From the NCBI RefSeq assembly GCF_035917675.1, contig NZ_CP109105.1:1-64000 (forward strand): DNA of 64,000 bases. The letters are read 5' to 3'. Position 1 is the stretch's first letter; every line of letters begins with the position of its first letter. Below are positions 8,354 through 15,455 of this stretch, piece by piece. The stretch comes from Streptomyces sp. NBC_01775. Lineage in GTDB: Bacteria; Actinomycetota; Actinomycetes; Streptomycetales; Streptomycetaceae. The notes under the pieces were generated by a model. The model worked only from the letters and a program-made list of their open reading frames with translations. It was not told where the DNA came from and searched no databases. The translations under genes and the position numbers were made by a program.

Positions 8354-9205
8354 ATGCCTGTCTATCTGCCTGAACCGGACCGCCCCGACCACGGGGGGAA
8401 CCGGCTTTCCCTGAACGCACACGTGGGCCGTCCTCGCGACCAGTGCGGGCTGCTCCCGACCAAGTACGTCACGCTGTACGAGAGCATGACCGGCCGTCAG
8501 CGGTGGGGCGGGTACGGGCGGTGCACGATGGAAGGTGCCTGTTCTTCCTGCCCGGTCCAGCGAGAGCACTTGCAGGGAGCCGAACTGGAGTGGCCGCGGG
8601 GGACCCCCGTCCTGCGGGCCCGCTCCGTCCCCCTCCAGCCGGACCCGAGGCATGTCTTCAGCGACCCGGCGGCCGGACACGAACGACTGTTCCTGACACC
8701 CCTGTGGGGTGCTGAACCAGTCATTGTCTCTTTTCGCGAGGTGCGCAACGCTCCTGGGGTCTCGATGGGCCGGGCCTTCGACGAGGGGGAGGCGACCGGC
8801 TTCTGGCTTCTACGTGACCGCCCGGACGCGGAGCAAGCCGCCGTCCATACCAAGGAGTTCGCCTCGCCCACCCGGCACGCCCTGTATGCGCGGCGCGGAG
8901 GCCCGCGCAGCGCCCTGGTCTCCTGCTCGGGCGGCTGCGTGCACGGCTCCATGGCTCTGGCCCGTCTGGCGCTCGACCTCACGGCGCCCGAGCCTCCCGC
9001 GAAGGTACCCGCCCCGCCGGCCTTTCTGCCAGGCGCGCCCGGGGTGTCGACGCAGCACCGATCCGCACGCGAGACCACCGTCACCCGGCACGGCAGCAGC
9101 ATGCGGGTTTCCTGGGCCAAGCCGCGGACCTGGGCCACCGAGGCGGCGCTGACCGCGTTCGTCCTCCGCCTGGTCCTGTATGTGCCCCCGGTACAGGAGG
9201 TGTGA
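8354..9205 (+). CDS. Hypothetical protein with Cys cluster (283 aa)
   Basis: Not recognised. The start is set by GGAGG five bases before the ATG; the frame is open upstream because of the DUF6349 remnant. The N-terminal part has a C-x5-C-x2-C cluster (CTMEGACSSCPV) that could bind metal, and a second small Cys group lies near residue 195-200 (SCSGGCVHGSMALARL). The C-terminus is basic and then hydrophobic. It directly precedes the promoter of the modification cluster, whose -35 overlaps its stop codon, so it may be a neighbour and not a member. Confidence 0.72.
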   Translation: MPVYLPEPDRPDHGGNRLSLNAHVGRPRDQCGLLPTKYVTLYESMTGRQRWGGYGRCTMEGACSSCPVQREHLQGAELEWPRGTPVLRARSVPLQPDPRHVFSDPAAGHERLFLTPLWGAEPVIVSFREVRNAPGVSMGRAFDEGEATGFWLLRDRPDAEQAAVHTKEFASPTRHALYARRGGPRSALVSCSGGCVHGSMALARLALDLTAPEPPAKVPAPPAFLPGAPGVSTQHRSARETTVTRHGSSMRVSWAKPRTWATEAALTAFVLRLVLYVPPVQEV

Positions 9206-9230
9206 CACAACAACCCGCATAGGGTAGAAT
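9202..9230 (+). promoter_or_regulatory. Promoter of the modification cluster
   Basis: GTGACA (9202-9207), a 17-base spacer and TAGAAT (9225-9230) form a housekeeping-type promoter. The -10 region and the following TACTCTCGTCGA are closely repeated before the gene at 14224, suggesting a shared regulator. The -10 sits in an imperfect dyad (GGGTA with TACTC). Confidence 0.62.
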
Positions 9231-9294
9231 TACTCTCGTCGATCTGGCGGCAACCGGACCGACGCCCCAACCCAGCACGTAAGGAAGCAGCTTC

Positions 9295-10284
9295 ATGCAC
9301 GCCAAGCACACCCATTGGACGGTCTCCTACCGCCACCGCTCCGGCGGCACGAAGGTGACCAGCACCAGTCTGAGCACCCCCGATGCCACCCGTCAGCAGT
9401 ACGCCTTTCACAGCGGCCTCGACTGGAACACCGATGTGCGGATCACTGAGCAAGTCATCCGCGAGACCCGCCGCCTGATCTGCCTGTCCGAGCTGCCCGG
9501 CCCCGGCCAGCCAACCCCCGTTCCACAGCTCCCGGACGGCGCCCACGAGGTGAAGCGCCACTACCGGTTCGCCCGCAACGGCCCGGCCGTTCTGCCCACC
9601 GGGGACGACGTCCGCAACCACCACGAGTGGCTGACCAACCATCGCGACGTGGACCCCGCTGAGCTCCGGGCCGTCGAGGTGACCCTGACTCGATACCGCC
9701 GGGAGGTCGCCCTGGACGAACTGCCCGACCTCGCGCCTCCCTCCCGGCCCGAACCGGGAGAGCGCACGGCCTACCTCGCCGCCCGCCTCCCCGTCACCCG
9801 CCGCAACTTGGAATCGGCCGCCATCGCCGTCGGCACCATCGCCACCGAAGGATGGGAGCCCGAGGAGGGCTACGGCTACCCCGGGGAGGGCAAGCACTGG
9901 AAGCTGAAGTGCCTGCTGGAGTGCCAGGGCCCCGGAACCGTATGGGTCGGGGTGCGCTTCTACTCCCACCTGCGCCGCAGGCGTCCCCTGCTCCGGCACG
10001 AGGGGTGCCTGCCCCGGAAGGAGCACGCCGAGCGGATCTCCGCGCTCGCCCGGAATCTCTCGCCCGTGTGCCCGTGCCCGGCGGTCAGCCACCCGACGAC
10101 CCCGGGCGATGTGGACGCTCTGATCACCCGTCTCCTGGACCACGACCGACGTCAGGACGAGCAGGCCAGGTACGTCGTGCGGAGTGAAGTGGCGCGGCTC
10201 ATCGAGCCCTGCCCCGCCGCCCCGGCCCGCGCGACGGCAATCCGCGCGCTTCAGGAGATCCGAGGCCGCGCCCCGCAGAACTAA
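9295..10284 (+). CDS. Hypothetical protein, first gene of modification cluster (329 aa)
   Basis: Not recognised. The N-terminal 45 residues look like a small beta-strand unit (WTVSYRHRSGGTKVTSTSLS), followed by an acidic mixed region and a central segment with Gly and Trp (EGWEPEEGYGYPGEGKHWKL) leading into LLECQGPGTVWVGVRFYSHL. The last third holds a CPCP pair and a helical tail. AAGGAAG lies six bases before the ATG and a promoter 65 bases upstream. It is first in the run that leads to the DpdA-like and Mom-like genes; a role in recognising or preparing the substrate is only a guess. Confidence 0.75.
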   Translation: MHAKHTHWTVSYRHRSGGTKVTSTSLSTPDATRQQYAFHSGLDWNTDVRITEQVIRETRRLICLSELPGPGQPTPVPQLPDGAHEVKRHYRFARNGPAVLPTGDDVRNHHEWLTNHRDVDPAELRAVEVTLTRYRREVALDELPDLAPPSRPEPGERTAYLAARLPVTRRNLESAAIAVGTIATEGWEPEEGYGYPGEGKHWKLKCLLECQGPGTVWVGVRFYSHLRRRRPLLRHEGCLPRKEHAERISALARNLSPVCPCPAVSHPTTPGDVDALITRLLDHDRRQDEQARYVVRSEVARLIEPCPAAPARATAIRALQEIRGRAPQN

Positions 10285-10290
10285 GCACCA

Positions 10291-10323
10291 CCCCCGGGGG
10301 GCGGCCTGCCGCCCCCCCGGGGG
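10291..10323 (+). terminator. GC-rich hairpin between genes
   Basis: A run of C and G (CCCCCGGGGGGCGGC, two bases, GCCG and C7G5) can fold into a stem of about 15 pairs with one bulge, just after the stop codon at 10284. There is no T run. It could be an attenuating terminator or an mRNA-stabilising end. Confidence 0.42.
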
Positions 10324-10369
10324 TCCGCTCCACCTTCCTACCCGTCCGCGCCAGAAAGCGAGACCGAAG

Positions 10370-10846
10370 ATGCCCGAGCCGAACGCCCTGCCGTTCTTCG
10401 CCCAGCTCCGTGACCAGCTCGCCCGCGTCGCCCTGCCGCTGTCCGCCGAGGAATGGCGCCTGAACCCCGGCGGAGGTTTGCTCTCCCAGGGGCCCCTGGC
10501 CACCGGCGCCGAGGCCGAGCGCGTACCCGACGCCACCTGGACGCACACCGACTTCCAGATCTACGACCGCCACGCGCTCATCGCCAGTCTCCCCGTCCCG
10601 CACAGCCCGACCGACGTCGACTCCCCGAAGGAGGCCGCCGAGGCGGTCACCGACTCACGTGCGGCCGTCGCCGCCCTGGTCGCCGCCCCCGACGCCCTGA
10701 AGACGCTGCTCGACGCCGGACTGCCCGAGCTGCTGCACGCTGCCGCCCAGTGGGACCGCGCGAACCACGCCACAGACCACGACCGCGAGACGGCCGCCGT
10801 ACAGCTCGCACGACGGCTCGCCCGCTTCGGCGAAGCCCTCGGCTGA
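10370..10846 (+). CDS. Hypothetical protein in modification cluster (158 aa)
   Basis: Not recognised. A small acidic, Ala-rich, helical protein: an N-terminal part ending in WTHTDFQIYDRHALIASLPV and a C-terminal helical bundle-like part (ELLHAAAQWDRANHATDHDR). The ATG at 10370 follows a purine-rich AGAAAGCGAGA; the frame is open to 10184 but that would overlap the previous gene. It sits between two hairpins in the run of co-oriented genes leading to the DpdA-like gene, so co-expression is likely. Confidence 0.72.
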   Translation: MPEPNALPFFAQLRDQLARVALPLSAEEWRLNPGGGLLSQGPLATGAEAERVPDATWTHTDFQIYDRHALIASLPVPHSPTDVDSPKEAAEAVTDSRAAVAALVAAPDALKTLLDAGLPELLHAAAQWDRANHATDHDRETAAVQLARRLARFGEALG

Positions 10847-10871
10847 ACCACGCGCCACCGCACCACCCGCA

Positions 10872-10899
10872 CCGGCCCCGGACGGCAATCCGGGGCCGG
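10872..10899 (+). terminator. Repeated intergenic hairpin, copy 1
   Basis: CCGGCCCCGGA and TCCGGGGCCGG enclose the loop CGGCAA. The same stem and loop recur at 11784-11809, two intergenic gaps of the same cluster. No T run follows. Confidence 0.5.
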
Positions 10900-10928
10900 C
10901 CCCAACCCTGCTGAACCACAGGACTCCC

Positions 10929-11723
10929 GTGCGCCATCTCCCGCCCCCGCGCTTCTACCTGGGCACGCACCAGCCAAGCTGGCTCCCCCACGTCGCGCAC
11001 CCGTTGTTCGTCTCCTACTCCCGCATCAGGAACCGGCGCCGCCTCGACCGCATCCGCGCACTCGGCCCGTGGGCTTTGGATTCCGGAGCCTTTTCGCAGC
11101 TCGACCGCCACGGCGAATGGACCATCCCGGCAGCCGAGTACGCAGCATCCATCACCAGGTACCACCACGAGATCGGCGGTCTGGAGTGGGCAGCGCCCCA
11201 GGACTGGCCCTGCGAACCACCGGTCACCGCAAAGACGGGACTGACGGTCGAGGAGCACCAGCGCCGCACCGTCGACTCCGTTCTGCAGCTGCGTGCGCTG
11301 GTACCGGCCGTGCGCGTCATCCCGGTCCTCCAGGGGTGGACTCTCGCTTCCTACATGCGGTGCGCCCAGATGTACGCCGACGCAGGGGTCGACCTGGCGG
11401 CCGAGCCCCTCGTGGGCGTCGGGAGCATGTGCCGGCGCCAAAGCTCCATCACCGCAACGGTCATGCTGGACCAGCTGGTCAACCTCAACGGGCCAGAGGC
11501 GCCCCCGCTGCGGCTGCACGCGTTCGGATTCAAGCTCCGCGGCCTGACCCTGGCCACCGGCACCCTCACTTCTGCGGACTCCATGGCCTGGAGCTACGCC
11601 GGTCGGAACGAGCCCGGATGCGGCCCGAGCCACCAGAGCGAGGCTAACTGCCTGCCCTACGCGCTGCGCTGGGGCCAGGACCTCATCGACCAGCTCGCGG
11701 ACGCACACGCAACCCGCCGCTGA
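10929..11723 (+). CDS. DpdA-like TGT-fold protein (DNA deazaguanine transglycosylase candidate)
   Basis: A 264-residue relative of tRNA-guanine transglycosylase of the kind found in actinophages and in 7-deazaguanine DNA-modification systems (DpdA family). Visible landmarks are ALDSGAFSQL (D51, at the position of the DSGGFQ motif of TGT), PVLQGWTLASYMRCAQMY (Q135), the strand-loop EPLVGVGSMCRR (C168), a GFK turn near 202 and SADSMAWSYAGR near 215. It is shorter than bacterial TGT and lacks an obvious zinc domain, as expected for DNA-directed relatives. The inferred reaction is exchange of guanine for a deazaguanine base in DNA. Neighbours are a Mom-like gene and a PP-loop gene. GTG start after AGGA. 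A tRNA substrate cannot be excluded. Confidence 0.82.
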   Translation: MRHLPPPRFYLGTHQPSWLPHVAHPLFVSYSRIRNRRRLDRIRALGPWALDSGAFSQLDRHGEWTIPAAEYAASITRYHHEIGGLEWAAPQDWPCEPPVTAKTGLTVEEHQRRTVDSVLQLRALVPAVRVIPVLQGWTLASYMRCAQMYADAGVDLAAEPLVGVGSMCRRQSSITATVMLDQLVNLNGPEAPPLRLHAFGFKLRGLTLATGTLTSADSMAWSYAGRNEPGCGPSHQSEANCLPYALRWGQDLIDQLADAHATRR

Positions 11724-11783
11724 ACCACCGCCGCAACCCGGAGCGCCCGCCCGCGGAGCCTCCCTTTCTGAACCACAACCCGT

Positions 11784-11809
11784 CGGCCCCGGACGGCAAT
11801 CCGGGGCCG
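11784..11809 (+). terminator. Repeated intergenic hairpin, copy 2
   Basis: CGGCCCCGGA and TCCGGGGCCG around CGGCAA, the same as copy 1 at 10872. It is followed at once by a second perfect palindrome, GGGGCCGATCGGCCCC. It lies between the DpdA-like and Mom-like genes. Confidence 0.5.
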
Positions 11810-11840
11810 ATCGGCCCCAACCCGACCCCCTGGAGGATCC

Positions 11841-12725
11841 ATGTCTTCCGCCCATCAGCTTCCCCTTGGTGATCCTGCGGAGTTCTGCCAGCGCTGGCGG
11901 TACCGACGCCACAGCTGGCTGCGCAGGCGCGAGGGCGGCTTCGACCAGTCCAGCTATCAGGCCAGGATGCTGGATCACGACGTCGCACGGCGCTTCGTGG
12001 CCGAGCACCACTACAGCCGCTCCTGGCCCGCCGTACGGCTGGCCGTCGGCCTGTACGCCACCGACCCGCGGGCCGGGCGTGAGGGCCTGGTCGGCGTGCT
12101 CGCCCTTGGCGTCCCCATGCACCCGGCGGTCCTCACCGGCCCGTTCCCGAATCTCGTCCCGTACCGGGAGAGCCTGGAGCTGTCCCGGCTGGTGCTCCTG
12201 GACCAGGTGCCCGCAAACGGCGAGAGCTGGTTCGTCGCCCACGCCTTCCGCCTGGCCGCGCAGCGGGGAATCCGGGGCATTGTGGCGCACTCCGATCCTC
12301 AGCCCCGCGTCCGGCAGACCCCCAACGGGCCTGAAGATCTCCACCCTGGGCACGTGGGCACGACGTACCAAGCCAGCTCCATGGACTATCTCGGCCGCAC
12401 CCGCAGGCGCCGCCTGACAGTGCTCCCGGACGCCACCGTTCTCCCGGACCGGGCACAGTCGAAGATCCGCGCCGACGAAGCCGGACACCTCGGAGCGGAG
12501 CGCAGACTGGTCGCATTCGGCGCCCGGCCCCGCCGCACGGACGAGGACGGGGCCCGCTGGCTGGCCGAGGCGCTCGAACAGGTCGGCGCGACGGTACTGG
12601 ACCACCACGGCAACCACCGCTACGCCCGGTATATCGGGCCGACGCGAAGGCACGGCCGCAGCCACTCCATCGCTGTCACCGCCTATCCCTTCCCGAAAAA
12701 AAACGAGCCCGGGGGTTCGCGGTGA
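11841..12725 (+). CDS. Mom-like DNA adenine modification protein
   Basis: A 294-residue protein of the Mom-like family seen in actinobacteria and their phages, distantly related to phage Mu Mom, a GNAT-fold enzyme that makes N6-(carbamoylmethyl)adenine in DNA. Landmarks: RYRRHSWLRRREGGFD near the start, AEHHYSRSWPAVRLAVGLY (H57, Y58, S59), the strand LVGVLALGVPMHPAVLTGPF, ESLELSRLVLLD, NGESWFVAHAFRLAAQRG, GHVGTTYQASSMDYLGR and GNHRYARYIG near the end. The ATG follows GGAGG. Its stop overlaps the GTG of the PP-loop gene, so the two are coupled. Near the end is a run of eight A. Which base is modified is inferred from the family only. Confidence 0.78.
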   Translation: MSSAHQLPLGDPAEFCQRWRYRRHSWLRRREGGFDQSSYQARMLDHDVARRFVAEHHYSRSWPAVRLAVGLYATDPRAGREGLVGVLALGVPMHPAVLTGPFPNLVPYRESLELSRLVLLDQVPANGESWFVAHAFRLAAQRGIRGIVAHSDPQPRVRQTPNGPEDLHPGHVGTTYQASSMDYLGRTRRRRLTVLPDATVLPDRAQSKIRADEAGHLGAERRLVAFGARPRRTDEDGARWLAEALEQVGATVLDHHGNHRYARYIGPTRRHGRSHSIAVTAYPFPKKNEPGGSR

Positions 12726-14002
12726 GGCGCGGCCGGAAGACGCTGATCTCCTGGGGCATGGGCGGCGATTCCACCGCTGCGATCACGCGGCTGTGCGCCG
12801 ACCCCACGGCCTACGGCCTGGCCAGCGACATGTCCGATGTGATCGTCGTGGTCGCGATGACCGGGGACGAGTGGGAAATCACGATGGACCTGGCCGAGCG
12901 GCACATCCTGCCGGTGATGCGCCGGCACCGGATCCGGCTGGTCCAAGTCGCGCGGGGCGGTGCACTGGAGGAGGACGGTGTCCGCGTGCTCTCGGACACC
13001 CGTTTCCCCCGTCGGCTGTGGCGCCGAGGTGACCGTGCGCTGTCCGACGAACTCGCCGAGACGGGCACGGTGCCCCAGTACGCCGCCGGTGAGCGTCGGT
13101 GCTCGCTGAAATACAAGGGGTGGGTGATCGACACGTGGGCGCGGGCCGAGCTCGGTGACCGCTCCTACCGCCACCTGATCGGGTACGAGGCGAGCACGCG
13201 GGAGCGGGGCCGGGCCGCGCGGTACGACAGCTTCGCGCACGAGCGGGAGGAGACCTGGTATCCGCTGATCGAATGGGGCTGGGAGCGCAGCCGTGTGCTG
13301 CAGTACCTGGAGGAGGTCTACGGCGTCGCCAACTGGCCCAAGAGCTACTGCGTGCAGTGCCCGTTCCCCGCGGTGGCCGCTTCCAGGGAGGAGCACCTCC
13401 GGCGGTGCCGTGACTATCCCCAGGAAGCGGTGAAGGCGCTGCGGCTGGAGTACACCGCCCGGGCGCTCAATCCCCGCTCCACCCTCTACAGCCGGGGGAC
13501 CACGCTGATCGGTCTGCTCCGTGACGACGGCAACACAGCAGCCCTCGACGTCTTCGGCAGGCTGCTGGACCAGTGCACCTGGTCGGTGTACGCGGTGCGC
13601 CGGGTCTATATGCCCGGCCGGGACTGCCGCCACCGGCATGGGAAGGGATGCACGCGAGTGACGTGCCTGAGTCCGCTGGTGAAGGGACAGGCATGGCGTT
13701 CGGTCCGCTGCGAGTTCACCGGGTCCCGCGCGGAAGCCCTGTCCTGGCTGCGCAGTGAGGCCGCCGAGATGGGCTCCCCGGTCGTGACTGCCGGCGGCAT
13801 CAGCCGGGCGTCATTCCATGAGCTCGGTGAGGAGTACCCGGCCGCCGAAGGGTTCCTCGTGGCTGCTCCGGCAGGGGTCGACAACAAGGAGCGTCCCGGG
13901 TTCTGGGAGCGGTGGGAGCAGGTGACGAGCGGGCTTTGGAAGCCGCTGGCGGCCAGGAAGGCGGGGAGAATGCAGAAGAAGAAGTTGACGACCCGCTCAT
14001 AG
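12722..14002 (+). CDS. PP-loop ATPase (PAPS reductase/DndC-like)
   Basis: A 426-residue protein with an N-terminal PP-loop, ISWGMGGDSTAAI (S10-S17), the ATP-pyrophosphatase motif of PAPS reductases, QueC and DndC. Downstream are EVYGVANWPKSYCVQCPFPA with a C-x2-C pair (C210, C213), a further Cys near residue 126 (GERRCSLKYK) and a CRHRHGKGCTRVTC group near 300, together able to hold a metal or Fe-S site. Such enzymes adenylate a carboxyl, carbonyl or sulfur substrate. Here it could activate a group for the Mom-like or DpdA-like product. GTG start overlaps the previous stop (GTGA). Whether the chemistry adds N, S or another group cannot be read from the sequence. Confidence 0.82.
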   Translation: MRRGRKTLISWGMGGDSTAAITRLCADPTAYGLASDMSDVIVVVAMTGDEWEITMDLAERHILPVMRRHRIRLVQVARGGALEEDGVRVLSDTRFPRRLWRRGDRALSDELAETGTVPQYAAGERRCSLKYKGWVIDTWARAELGDRSYRHLIGYEASTRERGRAARYDSFAHEREETWYPLIEWGWERSRVLQYLEEVYGVANWPKSYCVQCPFPAVAASREEHLRRCRDYPQEAVKALRLEYTARALNPRSTLYSRGTTLIGLLRDDGNTAALDVFGRLLDQCTWSVYAVRRVYMPGRDCRHRHGKGCTRVTCLSPLVKGQAWRSVRCEFTGSRAEALSWLRSEAAEMGSPVVTAGGISRASFHELGEEYPAAEGFLVAAPAGVDNKERPGFWERWEQVTSGLWKPLAARKAGRMQKKKLTTRS

Positions 14003-14014
14003 CGAGGGCATAAT
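13985..14014 (+). promoter_or_regulatory. Promoter of the 14224 regulator gene
   Basis: TTGACG (13985-13990), 18 bases, CATAAT (14009-14014). The -10 is centred in a dyad, GAGGG-CATAATTA-CCCTC (14004-14021), a likely operator. The block through CTCGTCGA matches the promoter at 9225. Confidence 0.65.
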
Positions 14015-14016
14015 TA

Positions 14017-14223
14017 CCCTCGTCGAATTTGCGGGGAGGTGATGGCCGGCGGGAAACACCTCCGAAAGGTGTCGGCCCAGGGCGGCAACCCCGACCGAAC
14101 GTCCCACCGGCCATCTGGTCCCAACCCAAGCAAACCAAGAAGGAAGCCAAGGAACCGCCTCCAGTTTACGGGGTCCCTGGCACCGCACTACCGCGTCACT
14201 CACCAGATCGGGAGATCACAGAC
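14017..14223 (+). promoter_or_regulatory. Long leader with competing hairpins
   Basis: About 200 untranslated bases separate the promoter from the ATG at 14224. GGAGGTG near 14035 can pair with CACCTCC near 14057, and the same CACCT can instead pair with AGGTG just after it, so two folds compete. A 76-codon frame begins at the GGAGG-linked ATG near 14042 and ends inside the regulator gene. Blocks GGCAACC...GACCGA and CCCAACCCA-GCA also occur in the leader before 9295. Confidence 0.4.
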
Positions 14224-14952
14224 ATGGCCAGCACCCCGCAGACCCGGACCCATGAAGGCCGCACCGTCGTGAATCGCGCCTGGATGGCGCAGCGTGCCGG
14301 AGTCAGTGAGGACACCGTCAAGTACTGGTACCGCAGCGCCCGGAAGGAGAGCGTCGGGCCGACGCCGCCGCCGGTCGGGCCGACGATCGACCGGGTCGGC
14401 TACTACGATCAGCTCGACTTCGAGAAATACCTGGAGGACCGGGAGGCCGCGAAGCGGGCCACGGTGACGCCCACCGATCCGGCCCTGTACGAAGGTGACC
14501 CCGACGACCTGGTCGACATCAACACCGCAGCGCGCTTGTTCCACTACACAGACGCGTCGGTGATCCGTGGCTACCGACGTCTGCACCCCGGATACTTCCC
14601 GGAGCCCGCCGGAACCGAAGAGGGCCCCAGCGGCAAGCAGATCCCCGCCTTCCGCCGTGGGGACCTCATCGACTTCGACCGAGGCCGTGACGGGGACAAC
14701 ACCGGGGCCGCCGGTCGGCCCGCCGGTACGCCCAGCGCCACCGCAGGACAGCGCTGGCCCGTGACAGAGCACCGCATCGACGTCGCCCACCAGTACATGA
14801 TCGACCTGGGCGGCTGGAAGCACGGCACCGCAGCCGAACTCGCCCGTCGTGCGGGCGAGCCCGCCAAGTCCTGGGAGCGCGCGGTCAAGGAAGCCCGCCG
14901 CAGGATCGAGCAGCAGAACAACGAGGACCAGCCGCCGTCGGAGAAGGAGTGA
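14224..14952 (+). CDS. Helix-turn-helix DNA-binding protein (242 aa)
   Basis: Two helix-turn-helix units are visible: VVNRAWMAQRAGVSEDTVKY near residues 16-35 and VDINTAARLFHYTDASVIRG near 98-117, each followed by a wing-like turn. A third, HGTAAELARRAGEPAKSWER, lies near 200. The protein resembles the multi-HTH accessory protein at 699 in plan. The ATG at 14224 follows GGGAGAT; the frame is open further up but overlaps the leader. Because this gene and the modification cluster share promoter and operator sequence, it is a candidate regulator of both, including itself. Confidence 0.75.
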   Translation: MASTPQTRTHEGRTVVNRAWMAQRAGVSEDTVKYWYRSARKESVGPTPPPVGPTIDRVGYYDQLDFEKYLEDREAAKRATVTPTDPALYEGDPDDLVDINTAARLFHYTDASVIRGYRRLHPGYFPEPAGTEEGPSGKQIPAFRRGDLIDFDRGRDGDNTGAAGRPAGTPSATAGQRWPVTEHRIDVAHQYMIDLGGWKHGTAAELARRAGEPAKSWERAVKEARRRIEQQNNEDQPPSEKE

Positions 14953-15247
14953 ACAGCGTGCCGGTGACCAAGCTGGTCGAGGAGATCCTGACCGTGATCG
15001 AGGGCGCCACCCCTGAGGAGCCGGTCTGGCTCCAGACGATCTACGACGGGACCGGGCGCGGGCCCGCGTCCGTCGATCCGGCCCCGCCGGGTGGGTGGAG
15101 GCGTACTGGGAGACACCGGAACCAGCCGGCCGTCCCCGCCGCCGCTACTACCGGCTGACCGAACAGGGCGACCAGAGTCTGCGCAGGGTCCGTCAGCCCC
15201 AGTCGCGCCCGTGGTGGCGGTTCAGGACCGGTCCCGCGGCGTCGTAG
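14949..15247 (+). pseudogene. PadR-like winged-helix protein, disrupted
   Basis: The first 40 codons read TKLVEEILTVIEGATPEEPV then WLQTIYDGTGRGPASVDPA, and a second frame continues WVEAYWETPEPAGRPRRRYY then RLTEQGDQSLRRVRQPQ to a stop at 15245-15247. Together they form a PadR-type winged helix, but about eight residues expected between SVDPA and GWVEAY are missing and the frame changes there. A small deletion is the simplest explanation. ATGA-type overlap with the previous gene shows it belonged to the same operon. Confidence 0.6.
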
Positions 15248-15270
15248 GGCGACGTGAAAACGAAGGCCAG

Positions 15271-15316
15271 CAGGTCGTCGCCGCTTACCACCCGCGTGGT
15301 AAGCGGCGACGACCTG
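15271..15316. repeat. 46-base palindrome with GGTAAGC half-sites
   Basis: Two perfect 21-base arms (CAGGTCGTCGCCGCTTACCA plus C, and complement) flank a 4-base centre CCGC. Each arm contains the GCTTACCAC unit that is repeated before the secretion operon (19930-20050). A further GGTAAGC follows at 15364-15370, and TGTGACGGCATCG at 15318-15330 recurs at 20009-20021. Likely an operator or replication site for the gene at 15456. Confidence 0.8.
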
Positions 15317-15455
15317 TTGTGACGGCATCGAGACCGCGAACGGGTGGCCGTGGCGAGCGGCACGGTAAGCGGCGGGGGGTTCGGTCGGGTGAGCGCTGAA
15401 CCGCGCTCTTCCGACCCCGCATTCCCGCGGGATACCGAGAGGGACCCGGATCCTG

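Noticed and set aside
14039..14272. 76-codon frame with a good GGAGG site in the leader
   Set aside because: Most of it overlaps the regulator gene in another frame and it has no domain; treated as a possible leader element only.
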